A stretch of DNA of 64,000 nt from Tenacibaculum todarodis (GCF_001889045.1 NZ_CP018155.1:372001-436000); one strand, 5' to 3'; positions 15,421-24,237 are shown, counted from the stretch's first letter. The notes: generated from the letters alone by a model not told the origin. A program made the numbers and translations.

Positions 15421-16620
15421 TTACTTTATTTCAATTAATCCATATCCAATTGGGAATTCATTGTTTTTTCTCTGTGAATATAAGGAGTCTAAAGGAATGT
15501 TGTTTTTATGAAAAAAACTAGAAACTTCTTCAGCCGAATAGTTTTTTAGCTGAATAAATTCTTTAAGATGATAAGGTATTCCTTCTTCCCCCATTGGTGT
15601 GTTACTTTTAGATTCTAAATGAAAATGTAAATGAGGTAAATCTGAATTTCCACTGTTTCCTAATAAGCCAATTACTTGCCCTTTTTTAACCTTATCTCCA
15701 ATACTTACTTTAATACTACTAGGTATTAAATGGCCATAAATAGCGTGTATTTTATTACCAATATCAATAACAACATAATTACCTGCAATTGTTTTATTTG
15801 TAATACGAACGGCCATTTCATTTGATAATGGTTCGTTTTCTATTATATCATTTTTTAAATCTACAACAACTCCATCGGCAACGGAAACTATTTCAACACC
15901 ATATCCATACCAATTTTCATTTTCTTTAATATTGTTTTTTGCAAAGCTTTCATCATCATTTACAAAGATCCAATCTAAGGCAAATCGTTGAGGGTAAATG
16001 ACCTTGCCATTTGAATAAAATCTACTATTCTTATGGCTTTCTGCTTCATATAACCATTTTCCTTTTTTGTTAAATGGTAGGCCTAATGTTAGTTCAGTTT
16101 TATTAGGAATATCTAAAATTGTTGTTTCTATAGAGTAGGCAATAGCTTTTCCGTTTGGTTTAAGTGTATTGAAATAAAGTTTATGGTACATCTTTTCAGG
16201 GATGTTTTTACTATCATTAAATTCCAAATTTAAATTAAGGTTTCCAAATTGATTTGTGGAAATTAAATTTAACTTACTTTCATTTCTTAAATTCGGACGC
16301 TCAATATTTTTATTTATGTAAATAGAATCAAAAGTTGCAATTGGTAATTTAGATGAGGAATAACTATATATTTCAACTTTTTCTAATTCTATGTAAGTTT
16401 TAAAATTGTTAAAAATATTTAACTCGTATGTAAGATAATTTTTTTCATTTACGCTAATTAGGTTACTTAAAAAAGAAACGTTTGTTTCAATAGGAAAATT
16501 AGATTCTTTAAGTTTATGTAAAACCTCTTTAGTAGACGTTTTACATAAAATTTTAGATTCTTTAATTTTTTTACAACTAGTAATTATCAAGAGAAAGCTT
16601 AATAAGAATATGTACTTCAT
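15421..16620 (-). CDS. M23 family metallopeptidase, lipoprotein
   Basis: An SPII signal ending LLIITSC (Cys16) makes this a lipoprotein facing the periplasm or surface. After about 190 residues of uncharacterised beta-rich sequence, the C-terminal half is a peptidase M23 (LytM-like) domain: RFALDWIF with the Asp ligand, YGHLIPSSIKVSIGDKVKKG, and the conserved HLHFHLES Zn/active-site motif. The usual HxxxD is read as RFALD, but ESHKNSRF upstream may supply the missing His, as in some Bacteroidota members. It is predicted to cleave peptide crosslinks or small peptides. It is the last gene of the DinB-DUF1272-hydrolase run, 24 nt after the hydrolase. Confidence 0.82.
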   Translation of the reverse strand: MKYIFLLSFLLIITSCKKIKESKILCKTSTKEVLHKLKESNFPIETNVSFLSNLISVNEKNYLTYELNIFNNFKTYIELEKVEIYSYSSSKLPIATFDSIYINKNIERPNLRNESKLNLISTNQFGNLNLNLEFNDSKNIPEKMYHKLYFNTLKPNGKAIAYSIETTILDIPNKTELTLGLPFNKKGKWLYEAESHKNSRFYSNGKVIYPQRFALDWIFVNDDESFAKNNIKENENWYGYGVEIVSVADGVVVDLKNDIIENEPLSNEMAVRITNKTIAGNYVVIDIGNKIHAIYGHLIPSSIKVSIGDKVKKGQVIGLLGNSGNSDLPHLHFHLESKSNTPMGEEGIPYHLKEFIQLKNYSAEEVSSFFHKNNIPLDSLYSQRKNNEFPIGYGLIEIK

Positions 16621-16644
16621 AAATTTTATTTTAAATGATCAATT

Positions 16645-17571
16645 TTAATTATTTAGCATCCATTTTATTAAACTTTTCTTATCTACAATAGACCAAGAAT
16701 GTGGATTGCGTTCTCCATTTGAACGATAACCCTTATTTACTGTTTTTATCAATTCAATTTTATTATTATTAAACTTTTTTTGTAAAACGTTGCTTAGTTT
16801 TTCTATCGAATAAGCATTTAAGTCTTCTTTTTCAAACCGTCTGTTTACTTTCCAATAATTGAAGTCGGGTTCAGTGTAAAGTCTTATTTTAGTGTTTTTT
16901 AAGCTAGAAATATTACCTGTAAAGTTAGTTTCTGAAGTAAAAGGCGAATTGTTTTCAAAATTAGAAATATTATCATTTGGGTTACCAAAATTGGTGTTAA
17001 ATAGATTTATTAACCATGTTCCTTCTTGAACAGAAATCTCAGAAAAATTCCTCTTAATATTTCTTTCGCATTTTTTATAAAAAGCAAGTATGTCAATAGG
17101 TGAATCTACTACAAAAACACCTTTTGGTTGAATGTTATTGCTTGTCTTAATTAAGTGATTGGAAAGTAATAATGATATATTGCCACCTGTTGAAAATCCG
17201 CCAATATAAATATTGTTTTTTGGTAAATTGCTGTCTTTAAATACCTTTTTAAGAAGATTTGTTAATTGTATTTTATCTTTTTCTGTTAGCCAGAATTTCT
17301 GATTGAAATTTAAATATAGAACAGCTATATTATTTTCTTTAGCGTCTTTAAGTATTTTAAACTCTCTCTCTATTGCTTTTGCATTTTCTGCATAATTTCC
17401 AAAAAGTATTAAAACAGCATTTGCTTTGTCTACAGGATTATTTAATTCATAACTGTCTTCAATTATATTTTTGTATTCTGATGTGTAAGTGTTTAGTTTT
17501 TTCTCATAAAGGCTATTTTTACAAGAAGAAAAAATTATTAAAATGAATAATATTCCTATATTTTTTTTCAT
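16645..17571 (-). CDS. Lipoprotein with alpha/beta-hydrolase fold
   Basis: This 308-residue lipoprotein has the signal ending ILIIFSSC (Cys17). The hydrolase core includes ANAVLILFGNY (oxyanion-side strand), YIGGFSTGGNISLLL with nucleophile Ser in GFSTGG, VVDSPIDI, and a late NPHSWSIVD that places the catalytic His. Esterase or peptidase activity in the periplasm is likely. Its start overlaps the DUF1272 gene by 4 nt and M23 follows by 24 nt, so the group is one transcript. The substrate is unknown. Confidence 0.8.
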   Translation of the reverse strand: MKKNIGILFILIIFSSCKNSLYEKKLNTYTSEYKNIIEDSYELNNPVDKANAVLILFGNYAENAKAIEREFKILKDAKENNIAVLYLNFNQKFWLTEKDKIQLTNLLKKVFKDSNLPKNNIYIGGFSTGGNISLLLSNHLIKTSNNIQPKGVFVVDSPIDILAFYKKCERNIKRNFSEISVQEGTWLINLFNTNFGNPNDNISNFENNSPFTSETNFTGNISSLKNTKIRLYTEPDFNYWKVNRRFEKEDLNAYSIEKLSNVLQKKFNNNKIELIKTVNKGYRSNGERNPHSWSIVDKKSLIKWMLNN

Positions 17572-17810
17572 TTTTCTAAGTCTTTTGGTTTATAAACCCT
17601 TATTTCTGAAGCTGGATATTTCTCAATCATTTTTGAAGGTCTAATTGGTCTTTCAACAAAATTACCTGAACAACTTGGGCAGACGTTTTTAAAAATTTCT
17701 ATTGCGCATGTCTTACAATACGTACATTCAAAAGAACAAATCATAGCTTCTGTTGACGTGTTTAGTAAATCTTTGTTGCAATGTTCGCAATTAGGCCTAA
17801 TTTCTAGCAT
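17568..17810 (-). CDS. DUF1272 domain protein with zinc-binding cysteines
   Basis: This 80-residue protein carries a zinc-ribbon-like set of cysteines: CEHCNKDL, CSFECTYCKTCA and VCPSCSG. The layout and the following WRP-like ERPIRPSK tail match DUF1272. It is cytosolic. It overlaps both neighbours (7 nt with DinB, 4 nt with the hydrolase), so it is translationally coupled. Function unknown, although this small protein often accompanies MocR-DinB loci. Confidence 0.85.
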   Translation of the reverse strand: MLEIRPNCEHCNKDLLNTSTEAMICSFECTYCKTCAIEIFKNVCPSCSGNFVERPIRPSKMIEKYPASEIRVYKPKDLEK

Positions 17811-18328
17811 GATAAATAGCGTTCTTTTATAACGTTAATATGCCAAACACTGTGTCCTAGTAATAAGAAAGCACAAGCTCTGGCGGACATTGGAGAACCA
17901 CTTGCAGTTCCCATATTTTTTAAGTTATCTTCAGAAATACTATTGATTAAGTTCATTGTGTATAAACGTGTAATTGTAAACTCGTGCGTTAACGCTTCAA
18001 TAGATTTGCTGTCTGCTCCAGAAGGTTTAATGTACACATCTTGATCGTAACCTGGTAAAGGTGTTTTGTCTTCTCTGGCAATTCTTAATAAACGATGCAT
18101 AAAAATACGTTCTGTATCAATAATATGTTGCAATACTTCTTTTATGCTCCATTTTTGGGGTTGATAACGGAATTCTAATTTATCTTTTGGTACAGAAGAA
18201 AAGAAATCAATTACCATTTTTTTATCCTCTTCAAGAGCGGGAATTAATACCGTTTCATCTGAAACAGAATCTATATACCTTGCGTAATATTCGTTGTATT
18301 CAGTAGATTTTAAATCTTGTTTTTTCAT
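17804..18328 (-). CDS. DinB family protein
   Basis: The 174-residue protein has the DinB/YfiT four-helix bundle. The metal-binding His set is visible in WSIKEVLQHIIDTERIFMHRLLRIA (about 65-90) and LLGHSVWHINVIKERY near the end. Members are putative metal-dependent thiol or glutathione-analogue transferases. It is the first gene of a four-gene operon and is divergent from a MocR regulator with an 84-bp intergenic region. Confidence 0.9.
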   Translation of the reverse strand: MKKQDLKSTEYNEYYARYIDSVSDETVLIPALEEDKKMVIDFFSSVPKDKLEFRYQPQKWSIKEVLQHIIDTERIFMHRLLRIAREDKTPLPGYDQDVYIKPSGADSKSIEALTHEFTITRLYTMNLINSISEDNLKNMGTASGSPMSARACAFLLLGHSVWHINVIKERYLSC

Positions 18329-18348
18329 TTTGTTGTTGTTATATAGTT

Positions 18349-18356
18349 CAAAAATA
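18349..18356 (-). promoter_or_regulatory. -7 element of the DinB operon
   Basis: TATTTTTG matches TAnnTTTG about 20 nt before the DinB start. No TTG is present 19-21 bp upstream; the MocR half-sites lie just there, as expected for an activator-dependent promoter. Confidence 0.5.
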
Positions 18357-18380
18357 ATATATTTATGGATCGTTGTAGTC

Positions 18381-18409
18381 GTCCAGAATAAATATAATTA
18401 ATAGTCCAG
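18381..18409. promoter_or_regulatory. Candidate MocR operator (two direct half-sites)
   Basis: GTCCAG occurs at 18381-18386 and 18404-18409 in the same orientation, 23 bp apart, between the divergent MocR and DinB genes. MocR regulators typically bind paired direct repeats, so these are good half-site candidates. Confidence 0.55.
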
Positions 18410-18412
18410 TTT

Positions 18413-19897
18413 ATGTTTCCTTTTAAAACCAGTTTTACTTTAGATAGAAAAATATCAAAACCATTGTACTTGCAATTATCTAATCAATTTATTCAATTGA
18501 TAAAAGAACAAAAATTACCGCCCAAAACCAAATTACCAGGAAGTAGAACTTTAGCAGAACTGTTAAATATCCATAGGAAAACAGTTGTTGCATCTTATGA
18601 TGAATTAATTTTACAAGGTTGGATAGAAAGTGTTGCTAAAAAAGGAACTTTTGTGCATAGTAATTTACCGTTGTTACATCAAACAGAATTCTCAAAATCG
18701 AATTTTACTTCAGAAAAACAAAAAACTGGATTCTTTTTTTATAAAAATGAAGTATTTACTTCAAAAAATATAATTAAAGATGAAGCGGTAATGTATTTAA
18801 ATGATGGTGTTTCTGACGGAAGACTTACTCCAATTGAAGAAATAGCAAGAACATATAGAAGAATTACAAACAAGAAAAATGTTTTTAATCATTTGGGATA
18901 TAATTCTCCTTATGGAAACGAAAAATTAAGAGGGGTTTTAGTTAATTATTTGAATGAAACCAGAGGATTGCAAGTTGCAAAAGAAAATGTTTTAATAACA
19001 CGCGGAAGTCAAATGGGAATTTGGTTGTCGTCTCAATTATTGCTAAAAAAAGGTGACGTAATTGTAACAGGAGAAACAAATTATGCCTCAGCTACAACAA
19101 CATTTAAAAATCAACAAGCAATCATAAAAATTGTTGAGGTTGATGAAAACGGAATTGTTACTGACAATATTGAAGCCATTTGCAAAAAGCAACAAATTAA
19201 GGCTGTTTATGTAACATCTCATCATCATCACCCAACAACAGTTACGTTGTCTGCGGAAAGAAGAATTCATCTTTTAAACTTGTCTACACAATACAATTTT
19301 GCAATTATTGAAGATGATTATGATTACGATTTTAATTATAATCACGCACCAATTTTACCTTTAAAAAGCCATGATACAAACGGAAATGTTATTTATATTG
19401 GTTCGGTTTGTAAAACAGTAGCACCAGTTTTTAGAGTTGGTTATTTAATTGCTTCTAAAGAATTTGTAGATGAAGCTGCAAGTCGAAGAAAAATTGTGGA
19501 TAGGCAAGGTGATGAACTATTGGAATTAACCTTTGCAGATTTTATACATTCAGGAGATTTAGATAGGCACATTAGAAAAGTGATGAAAATTTACAAGCAA
19601 CGAAGAGATTTGTTTTGTAATTTGTTTTCTAAAGAATTAAATGCTTTTTTTCAGTTTGAAAAACCAAAAGGAGGAATGGCGATTTGGGCAATTCTAAACA
19701 AAAAATATTCTTGGAAACAAGTTGTAAAAGAGGCTCAGAAACATAAATTAATAATAGGTGATTTTAACCGTTATGACATGGGAAATTTAAAGCATAACGG
19801 AATTAGAATTGGTTTTGCAAGTTATACTGAAGCAGAAATTTACGAGTTAATTTTTCGATTTAAAAAAACAATGTTTGCAATTAAAGATTCGCTTTAA
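18413..19897 (+). CDS. MocR/GabR-type regulator (GntR HTH fused to aminotransferase)
   Basis: This 494-residue fusion has an N-terminal GntR winged helix-turn-helix (about 10-80: KLPPKTKLPGSRTLAELLNIHRKTVVASY) and a fold-type I aminotransferase domain to the end. The PLP lysine is in IYIGSVCKTVAPVFRVGY (about residue 328), with VTSHHHHPTT and DDYDYDFNY before it. Such proteins sense PLP or an amine through the aminotransferase domain and usually regulate a divergent gene. Here the divergent gene is DinB. The last 17 nt overlap prmC tail-to-tail. Confidence 0.92.
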   Translation: MFPFKTSFTLDRKISKPLYLQLSNQFIQLIKEQKLPPKTKLPGSRTLAELLNIHRKTVVASYDELILQGWIESVAKKGTFVHSNLPLLHQTEFSKSNFTSEKQKTGFFFYKNEVFTSKNIIKDEAVMYLNDGVSDGRLTPIEEIARTYRRITNKKNVFNHLGYNSPYGNEKLRGVLVNYLNETRGLQVAKENVLITRGSQMGIWLSSQLLLKKGDVIVTGETNYASATTTFKNQQAIIKIVEVDENGIVTDNIEAICKKQQIKAVYVTSHHHHPTTVTLSAERRIHLLNLSTQYNFAIIEDDYDYDFNYNHAPILPLKSHDTNGNVIYIGSVCKTVAPVFRVGYLIASKEFVDEAASRRKIVDRQGDELLELTFADFIHSGDLDRHIRKVMKIYKQRRDLFCNLFSKELNAFFQFEKPKGGMAIWAILNKKYSWKQVVKEAQKHKLIIGDFNRYDMGNLKHNGIRIGFASYTEAEIYELIFRFKKTMFAIKDSL

Positions 19898-20738
19898 TCA
19901 TTCTGTCGTTTCCAGAAAAATCTTTTTTCAATTCTATATTTTTAAAACCTTTTTTTGCCAGCATTTCAATAGTTTCATTCCCTAAATATTGATTGATTTC
20001 AAAAAATAACAATCCGTTTTCAGAAAGATGTAATTTGGCTAAATCAGCAATTTTATCATAAAAAATTAGCGGATTATCGTCTTCTACAAACAGCGCTAAA
20101 TGTGGTTCGTTTTCTAAAACATTATTTTTGATTTCAACTTTTTCTAGTTCTCTAACGTACGGCGGATTGGAAACAATAATATCGTAACTTTCAGGTAAAT
20201 CATTTGCTGATAAAATATTAGTCTCTATAAAACTAATGCCAACTGAATTTAATGTAGCATTTTCTTCCGCAGTTTTTAAAGCCTCTTTAGAAACATCAAT
20301 TGCAGAAACTGTAACGTTTGGTAAAATCTTTTTTAAAGAAATAGGAATACAACCTGTTCCGGTTCCGATGTCAAGAATAGAAATGTCTTGTTTCTTGTCT
20401 CTTTTTTCTTTTATCTCTGTAATAATCCACTCCACTAATTCTTCGGTTTCTGGTCTTGGAATTAACGTGTTTTTATTTACTAAAAAAGGCAATCCGTAAA
20501 ACTCCGTATTTCCTAAAATATATTGAATTGGTTCTTCGTTTTTCAATTTTTCAATAGCAGCATTAAAAAAAGATAAAACTTCCGAAGGAATTATAAAATC
20601 GGCTTTTAAAACCGAGTCAATTCGTTGGAAATCTAACTTTTCTTCAATCAATAAAAAGAAAAAAGTATCTATTTCTGTTTTAGGATAATTTAAGTTTAAT
20701 TTATTGTTAATAAGGTTTTTAAATTGGGTAAGAGTCAT
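19881..20738 (-). CDS. prmC: Peptide chain release factor N5-glutamine methyltransferase
   Basis: PrmC/HemK methylates the Gln of the GGQ motif in release factors RF1/RF2. The 285-residue protein has the substrate-binding N-terminal helical domain, the motif IPRPETEELVEW (about 90-101), the SAM loop ILDIGTGTGCIPISL and the signature SNPPYV (about 188-193). The gene overlaps the end of the MocR gene by 17 nt tail-to-tail and follows the cardiolipin synthase gene after 6 nt, so it is cotranscribed with it. Confidence 0.94.
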   Translation of the reverse strand: MTLTQFKNLINNKLNLNYPKTEIDTFFFLLIEEKLDFQRIDSVLKADFIIPSEVLSFFNAAIEKLKNEEPIQYILGNTEFYGLPFLVNKNTLIPRPETEELVEWIITEIKEKRDKKQDISILDIGTGTGCIPISLKKILPNVTVSAIDVSKEALKTAEENATLNSVGISFIETNILSANDLPESYDIIVSNPPYVRELEKVEIKNNVLENEPHLALFVEDDNPLIFYDKIADLAKLHLSENGLLFFEINQYLGNETIEMLAKKGFKNIELKKDFSGNDRMIKANL

Positions 20739-20744
20739 AGGTTT

Positions 20745-22169
20745 TTATAATAGAGGACTGAGAAACCTACATAAACGTTCAAGTGTTTTTTGTTTGTTAG
20801 ATCGCTTTAAAAAATCCTTTAAGTTAATTTTATTTGCTTTTTCCTTTCTTGTATTAAATTCGTCTCTAATTTCTGATGTTAGTTCAATGTCAAAAATTAT
20901 TGCATTTAATTCATAATTGTGTTCAAAGCTTCTGCAATCAAAATTTGTAGAACCAATAGATGTAATTTCATCATCAATAAAAATTACTTTACCATGAGAA
21001 AAATCATCTCTTAAATAAATTTCAACACCAGCTTTTAATAAAATTTCAAAATAAGAATACATGCTATAAGTTGCCACTTTAGAATCGCTTTTTTTTGGTA
21101 AAACTAAGGTTACTTTAATCCCACTTAAAGCTGCAATTTTAAGGGCTTCTAAAATAGAAAAGCTAGGGATAAAATATGGATTCATTACGCAAATGCTTTT
21201 TTCAGCCAAATTTATAAAGCTTAAATATTGTTGCATTACAACAGCTTGTTCATAATCTGGACCACTTGAAACAATGTGTACTTTGGTGTTGCTTTTGGTT
21301 GTGTATTTCTTAATGTATTTTGCTTCTTTACTTAAATCTATTTCAGTTGCGTAGAAAAAATCTTTCAAAAAAGACTTATGCAAACTGGTTACAGCATCTC
21401 CTTCAATCTTAATGTGTGCATCTTGCCAGATACCTAAAGAATTATTATCTTTTATATATTTATCAGTAATGTTTACACCTCCAGTAAAGCCTATTTTATT
21501 GTCAATTATAGAAATTTTTCTATGATTTCTATAATTTAGAGTGAAAATGAAATTTCCATACTTCAACGGCATTTCTGGATGTATTTCTACACCAATCTTT
21601 TCGAACTCTTTTTTTATTTTATTATTTAATTGATAACTTCCAATAGCATCATATAAAATTCTAACTTCAACCTTTTCTTTCCTTTTTTGCTTTATTAGTT
21701 CTATTAATTCTGATAATATTTCGCCTTCTTCAATAATATAATATTGGAGATGTATAAACTCTTTAGCGTTTTTTATAGCTTTAAAAAGGGCTTCAAATGT
21801 TTTTTTACCATTTTTTAAAATTTGTACTTTATTGTTATTATTTAAATGAATACCTGTGTTATTGTAAATTAAGTTAGATATTTTTTGTGCTTTTACACTT
21901 TTAAGTTCATAGCTGTTTTTGTTTTCCTTATTGTTGAAAGAATTTTTAATATAATTTTTCCTCTTTTTTATTTCTTTTAGTTCAAAAAACCTAATCTTTC
22001 TTCGATTAATGCCAAATAATAAAAAAATGAAAACTCCAATAAATGGAAAAAAAAAGCAAATAAAAACCCAACTTAAAGATTTTGAAGGTTTTACGCCAAA
22101 ATATAAGATATTGTAAAAAGCCCAACTAAAAAGTAAGATGTGAATTGTAGTAAGTATATAATATATCAA
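20745..22169 (-). CDS. cls: Cardiolipin synthase (phospholipase D superfamily)
   Basis: This 474-residue inner-membrane enzyme joins two phosphatidylglycerols into cardiolipin. There are two N-terminal transmembrane helices (about 2-22 and 30-55), then two PLD motifs: HRKISIIDNKIGFTGG (about 225-240) and HGKVIFIDDEITSIGSTN (about 405-422), each with the HxK(x)4D core. No ATG or GTG is near the N-terminus: the frame starts at TTG, 10 nt after the stop of the GNAT gene and in the same frame as it. prmC follows after 6 nt. Confidence 0.9.
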   Translation of the reverse strand: MIYYILTTIHILLFSWAFYNILYFGVKPSKSLSWVFICFFFPFIGVFIFLLFGINRRKIRFFELKEIKKRKNYIKNSFNNKENKNSYELKSVKAQKISNLIYNNTGIHLNNNNKVQILKNGKKTFEALFKAIKNAKEFIHLQYYIIEEGEILSELIELIKQKRKEKVEVRILYDAIGSYQLNNKIKKEFEKIGVEIHPEMPLKYGNFIFTLNYRNHRKISIIDNKIGFTGGVNITDKYIKDNNSLGIWQDAHIKIEGDAVTSLHKSFLKDFFYATEIDLSKEAKYIKKYTTKSNTKVHIVSSGPDYEQAVVMQQYLSFINLAEKSICVMNPYFIPSFSILEALKIAALSGIKVTLVLPKKSDSKVATYSMYSYFEILLKAGVEIYLRDDFSHGKVIFIDDEITSIGSTNFDCRSFEHNYELNAIIFDIELTSEIRDEFNTRKEKANKINLKDFLKRSNKQKTLERLCRFLSPLL

Positions 22170-22178
22170 ATCTATAAT

Positions 22179-22670
22179 TTAAATTTCTTTCAACATCCAA
22201 ACACTGCAAGAATAATGTCCGGTATTTCCCATTGGTTTGTCTAGATTTATAAAACCATTTTTTTTATATAAAGCTCTGGCAGCATCCATGTAAGGCATGG
22301 TTTCTAAGTAACAATGCGTGTAATTTAGCGCTTTTGCTTTTTCTAAACATTTAGTAATTAACTTACTTCCCAAACCTTTTCCTCTTGTAATGGGTAAGAA
22401 ATACATTTTTTGAAGCTCGCAAGTTTCACCTTCAAAATTATCTAAAAGTGCAATTCCTACACCGCCAACAATTTTGTTTTTATGTTCAATTACAAAATAA
22501 CTTGAACGTGGTTTTTGGTAGTTTTCAAACATTTGATCGGTTGCTTTATCTTCATAAGCTGTACCAATTTTTGGTGCGCCAAATTCAACCAAAACACTAC
22601 GAATTACGTGTGCAATTTCTGGGTTGTCTTTCTGTTGAATTTCTCTAATAATAAAATCTTCGGTTGTCAT
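22179..22670 (-). CDS. GNAT family N-acetyltransferase
   Basis: The 163-residue protein shows the full GNAT pattern: IVGGVGIALL (beta4), CELQKMYFLPITRGKGLGSKLITKCL with the RGKGLG acetyl-CoA pyrophosphate loop (about 95-105), and DAARALYKKNGFINLDKPM as the last motif. The acceptor is not predictable. It heads the GNAT-cls-prmC operon, with 9 nt before the TTG of cls, and is divergent from the LEA-type lipoprotein gene. Confidence 0.9.
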   Translation of the reverse strand: MTTEDFIIREIQQKDNPEIAHVIRSVLVEFGAPKIGTAYEDKATDQMFENYQKPRSSYFVIEHKNKIVGGVGIALLDNFEGETCELQKMYFLPITRGKGLGSKLITKCLEKAKALNYTHCYLETMPYMDAARALYKKNGFINLDKPMGNTGHYSCSVWMLKEI

Positions 22671-22680
22671 TCCAATACAC

Positions 22681-22688
22681 TATTTTTG
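22681..22688 (+). promoter_or_regulatory. -7 element of the LEA-ribD-HAD operon
   Basis: TATTTTTG matches TAnnTTTG about 37 nt before the LEA gene. The nearest TTG is only 14 bp upstream, so the -33 element is unclear. Confidence 0.45.
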
Positions 22689-22725
22689 CAGGAACAAGTT
22701 ACATTAAATTTTAAAATATCAATAT

Positions 22726-23190
22726 ATGAAACGCATACTAATTTTGTGTTTGCTTACCGTATTAATTACTAGTTGTTCTGTAAGTAAAAAACCTGTTTTT
22801 GTAAAGGTAGATGATGTTAAATTAGTGTCTTTTAAGTCAGATACAATACGTTTGGCGGCAAAAGCGTACTTCCAAAATCCTAATGATGTTGGTGGAAAAA
22901 TTTCTACAGATGAAATTAAGGTTTTTATAAACGGTACAGAATTAGCACAAGTTTCTTCAGAGGAATTTAAAGTGCCAGCAAGAGAAGATTTTGCAATTCC
23001 ATTGAATGTAGTTGTACCTTCAAAAAGAGTTTTTGAAAACAACAAAAACGGAATTTTAGGAGGCTTATTGAATTCAATATTAAATCAGAATTTAAAAGTA
23101 CAATTTAAAGGCGATTTAAAGTATAAAGTTTTTGGTTTTTCTAGAGTTTATAGTATTGATAAAACGGAAGAAGTTAAAATTAAATTATAA
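22726..23190 (+). CDS. LEA type 2 family lipoprotein
   Basis: The 154-residue lipoprotein has the signal ending LLTVLITSC (Cys17). The mature part is an LEA_2/WHy-like beta-sandwich with VDDVKLVSFKSDTIRLAAKAYFQNPNDVGG; the NPN is the family's typical turn. Sequences such as FKVPAREDFAIPLNV follow. It probably faces the periplasm; its molecular role is unknown in bacteria. The ribD coding frame follows directly, in the same reading frame and separated by one stop codon and one GTT. Confidence 0.82.
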   Translation: MKRILILCLLTVLITSCSVSKKPVFVKVDDVKLVSFKSDTIRLAAKAYFQNPNDVGGKISTDEIKVFINGTELAQVSSEEFKVPAREDFAIPLNVVVPSKRVFENNKNGILGGLLNSILNQNLKVQFKGDLKYKVFGFSRVYSIDKTEEVKIKL

Positions 23191-23193
23191 GTT

Positions 23194-24237
23194 ATTACTA
23201 ACGAGTTATATATAAAACGTTGTTTGCAACTTGCTAAAAACGGAATTGGGAATACACGTCCAAATCCGTCAGTTGGTGCTGTAATTGTTCATGATAATAA
23301 AATTATTGGTGAAGGATTTACATCAGCCTACGGTGGAAATCACGCAGAAGTAAATGCTATAAATTCGGTTGAAAATAAAGAGTTATTAAAACAAGCTACA
23401 ATTTATGTTACGCTAGAACCTTGCTCACATTTTGGTAAAACGCCGCCTTGTGCCGATTTAATTGTAAAACATAAAATACCCAATGTAGTAATTGGTTGTG
23501 TGGACACAAATAGTTTGGTTGCAGGAAAAGGAATTGAACGACTAGAAAATGCCGGAATTAACGTTACAGTTGGTGTTTTAGAAGCTGAATGTTTAGAACA
23601 TCACAAACGTTTTTTTACAGTTCAGAACAAAAAACGACCGTACATTATTTTAAAATGGGCGCAAACTCAGGACGGGTTTATAGCTCCAATTTCTAAAGAT
23701 GAACAAAAACCAGTGTGGATTTCCAATCAATATTCACAACAGTTGGTTCATAAATGGAGAAGTGAAGAACACGCAATTTTAGTAGGAACAAATACGGTTG
23801 TTGCAGATAATCCTAAATTAAATGTAAGAAGTTGGTCAGGAAATAATCCTGTAAGAATTGTGTTGGATGCAAATTGTCGTTTAGACAAAAAAGCGAATGT
23901 TTTTGATGGTAGTGTTGAAACAATTGTTCTGGTAGATTCAAGAAACAAGAAGCAAGAAGTAGGATCAAATTTGATTTTTGAGCAAATAGATTTCTCTAAA
24001 AATATCGCAAAACAAATTTGTGAAGTTTTACAAAAACATAAAATTCAGTCGGTAATTATTGAAGGAGGAAGACAAACGTTGCAAACCTTTATCGATGAAA
24101 ATCTGTGGGACGAAGCGCGGGTTTTTACAGGAGAAACGTCTTTTGAAAGTGGAGTAGCAGCACCGCAATTTTCGGCAAAGCTTTCTTCCGAAGAAAAAAT
24201 AAAAAGCGATACGCTAAAAATATATAGAAATGATTAA
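23194..24237 (+). CDS. ribD: Bifunctional riboflavin deaminase/reductase RibD, apparent ATT start
   Basis: RibD carries out the deaminase and reductase steps of riboflavin synthesis. The deaminase zinc site shows in HAEVNAI and PCSHFGKTPPCAD; the reductase half includes LKWAQTQDGF, LVGTNTVVADNP and IIEGGRQTL. The first usual start codon (TTG at 23224) would delete the conserved leading helix: the codons before it read TNELYIKRC, matching the family's (M)xxExYMxRA. No ATG, GTG or TTG lies there, so I place the start at ATT, 3 nt after the lipoprotein stop, giving 347 residues. The 3' end overlaps the HAD gene by 8 nt. A true sequencing or natural ATG-to-ATT change is the alternative. Confidence 0.85.
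   Translation: MTNELYIKRCLQLAKNGIGNTRPNPSVGAVIVHDNKIIGEGFTSAYGGNHAEVNAINSVENKELLKQATIYVTLEPCSHFGKTPPCADLIVKHKIPNVVIGCVDTNSLVAGKGIERLENAGINVTVGVLEAECLEHHKRFFTVQNKKRPYIILKWAQTQDGFIAPISKDEQKPVWISNQYSQQLVHKWRSEEHAILVGTNTVVADNPKLNVRSWSGNNPVRIVLDANCRLDKKANVFDGSVETIVLVDSRNKKQEVGSNLIFEQIDFSKNIAKQICEVLQKHKIQSVIIEGGRQTLQTFIDENLWDEARVFTGETSFESGVAAPQFSAKLSSEEKIKSDTLKIYRND

Noticed and set aside
15421..16620. Inactive M23 peptidase because the first metal His is missing
   Set aside because: RFALD replaces HxxxD, but ESHKNSRF slightly upstream may supply the His, and HLHFHLES is intact.
18329..18412. A perfect inverted MocR operator
   Set aside because: The half-sites are direct, not inverted; only the direct pair GTCCAG is claimed.
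23191..24237. Frameshift or stop mutation fusing LEA and RibD
   Set aside because: The lipoprotein ends naturally and RibD is complete from ATT; the single in-frame TAA is not evidence of a broken gene.
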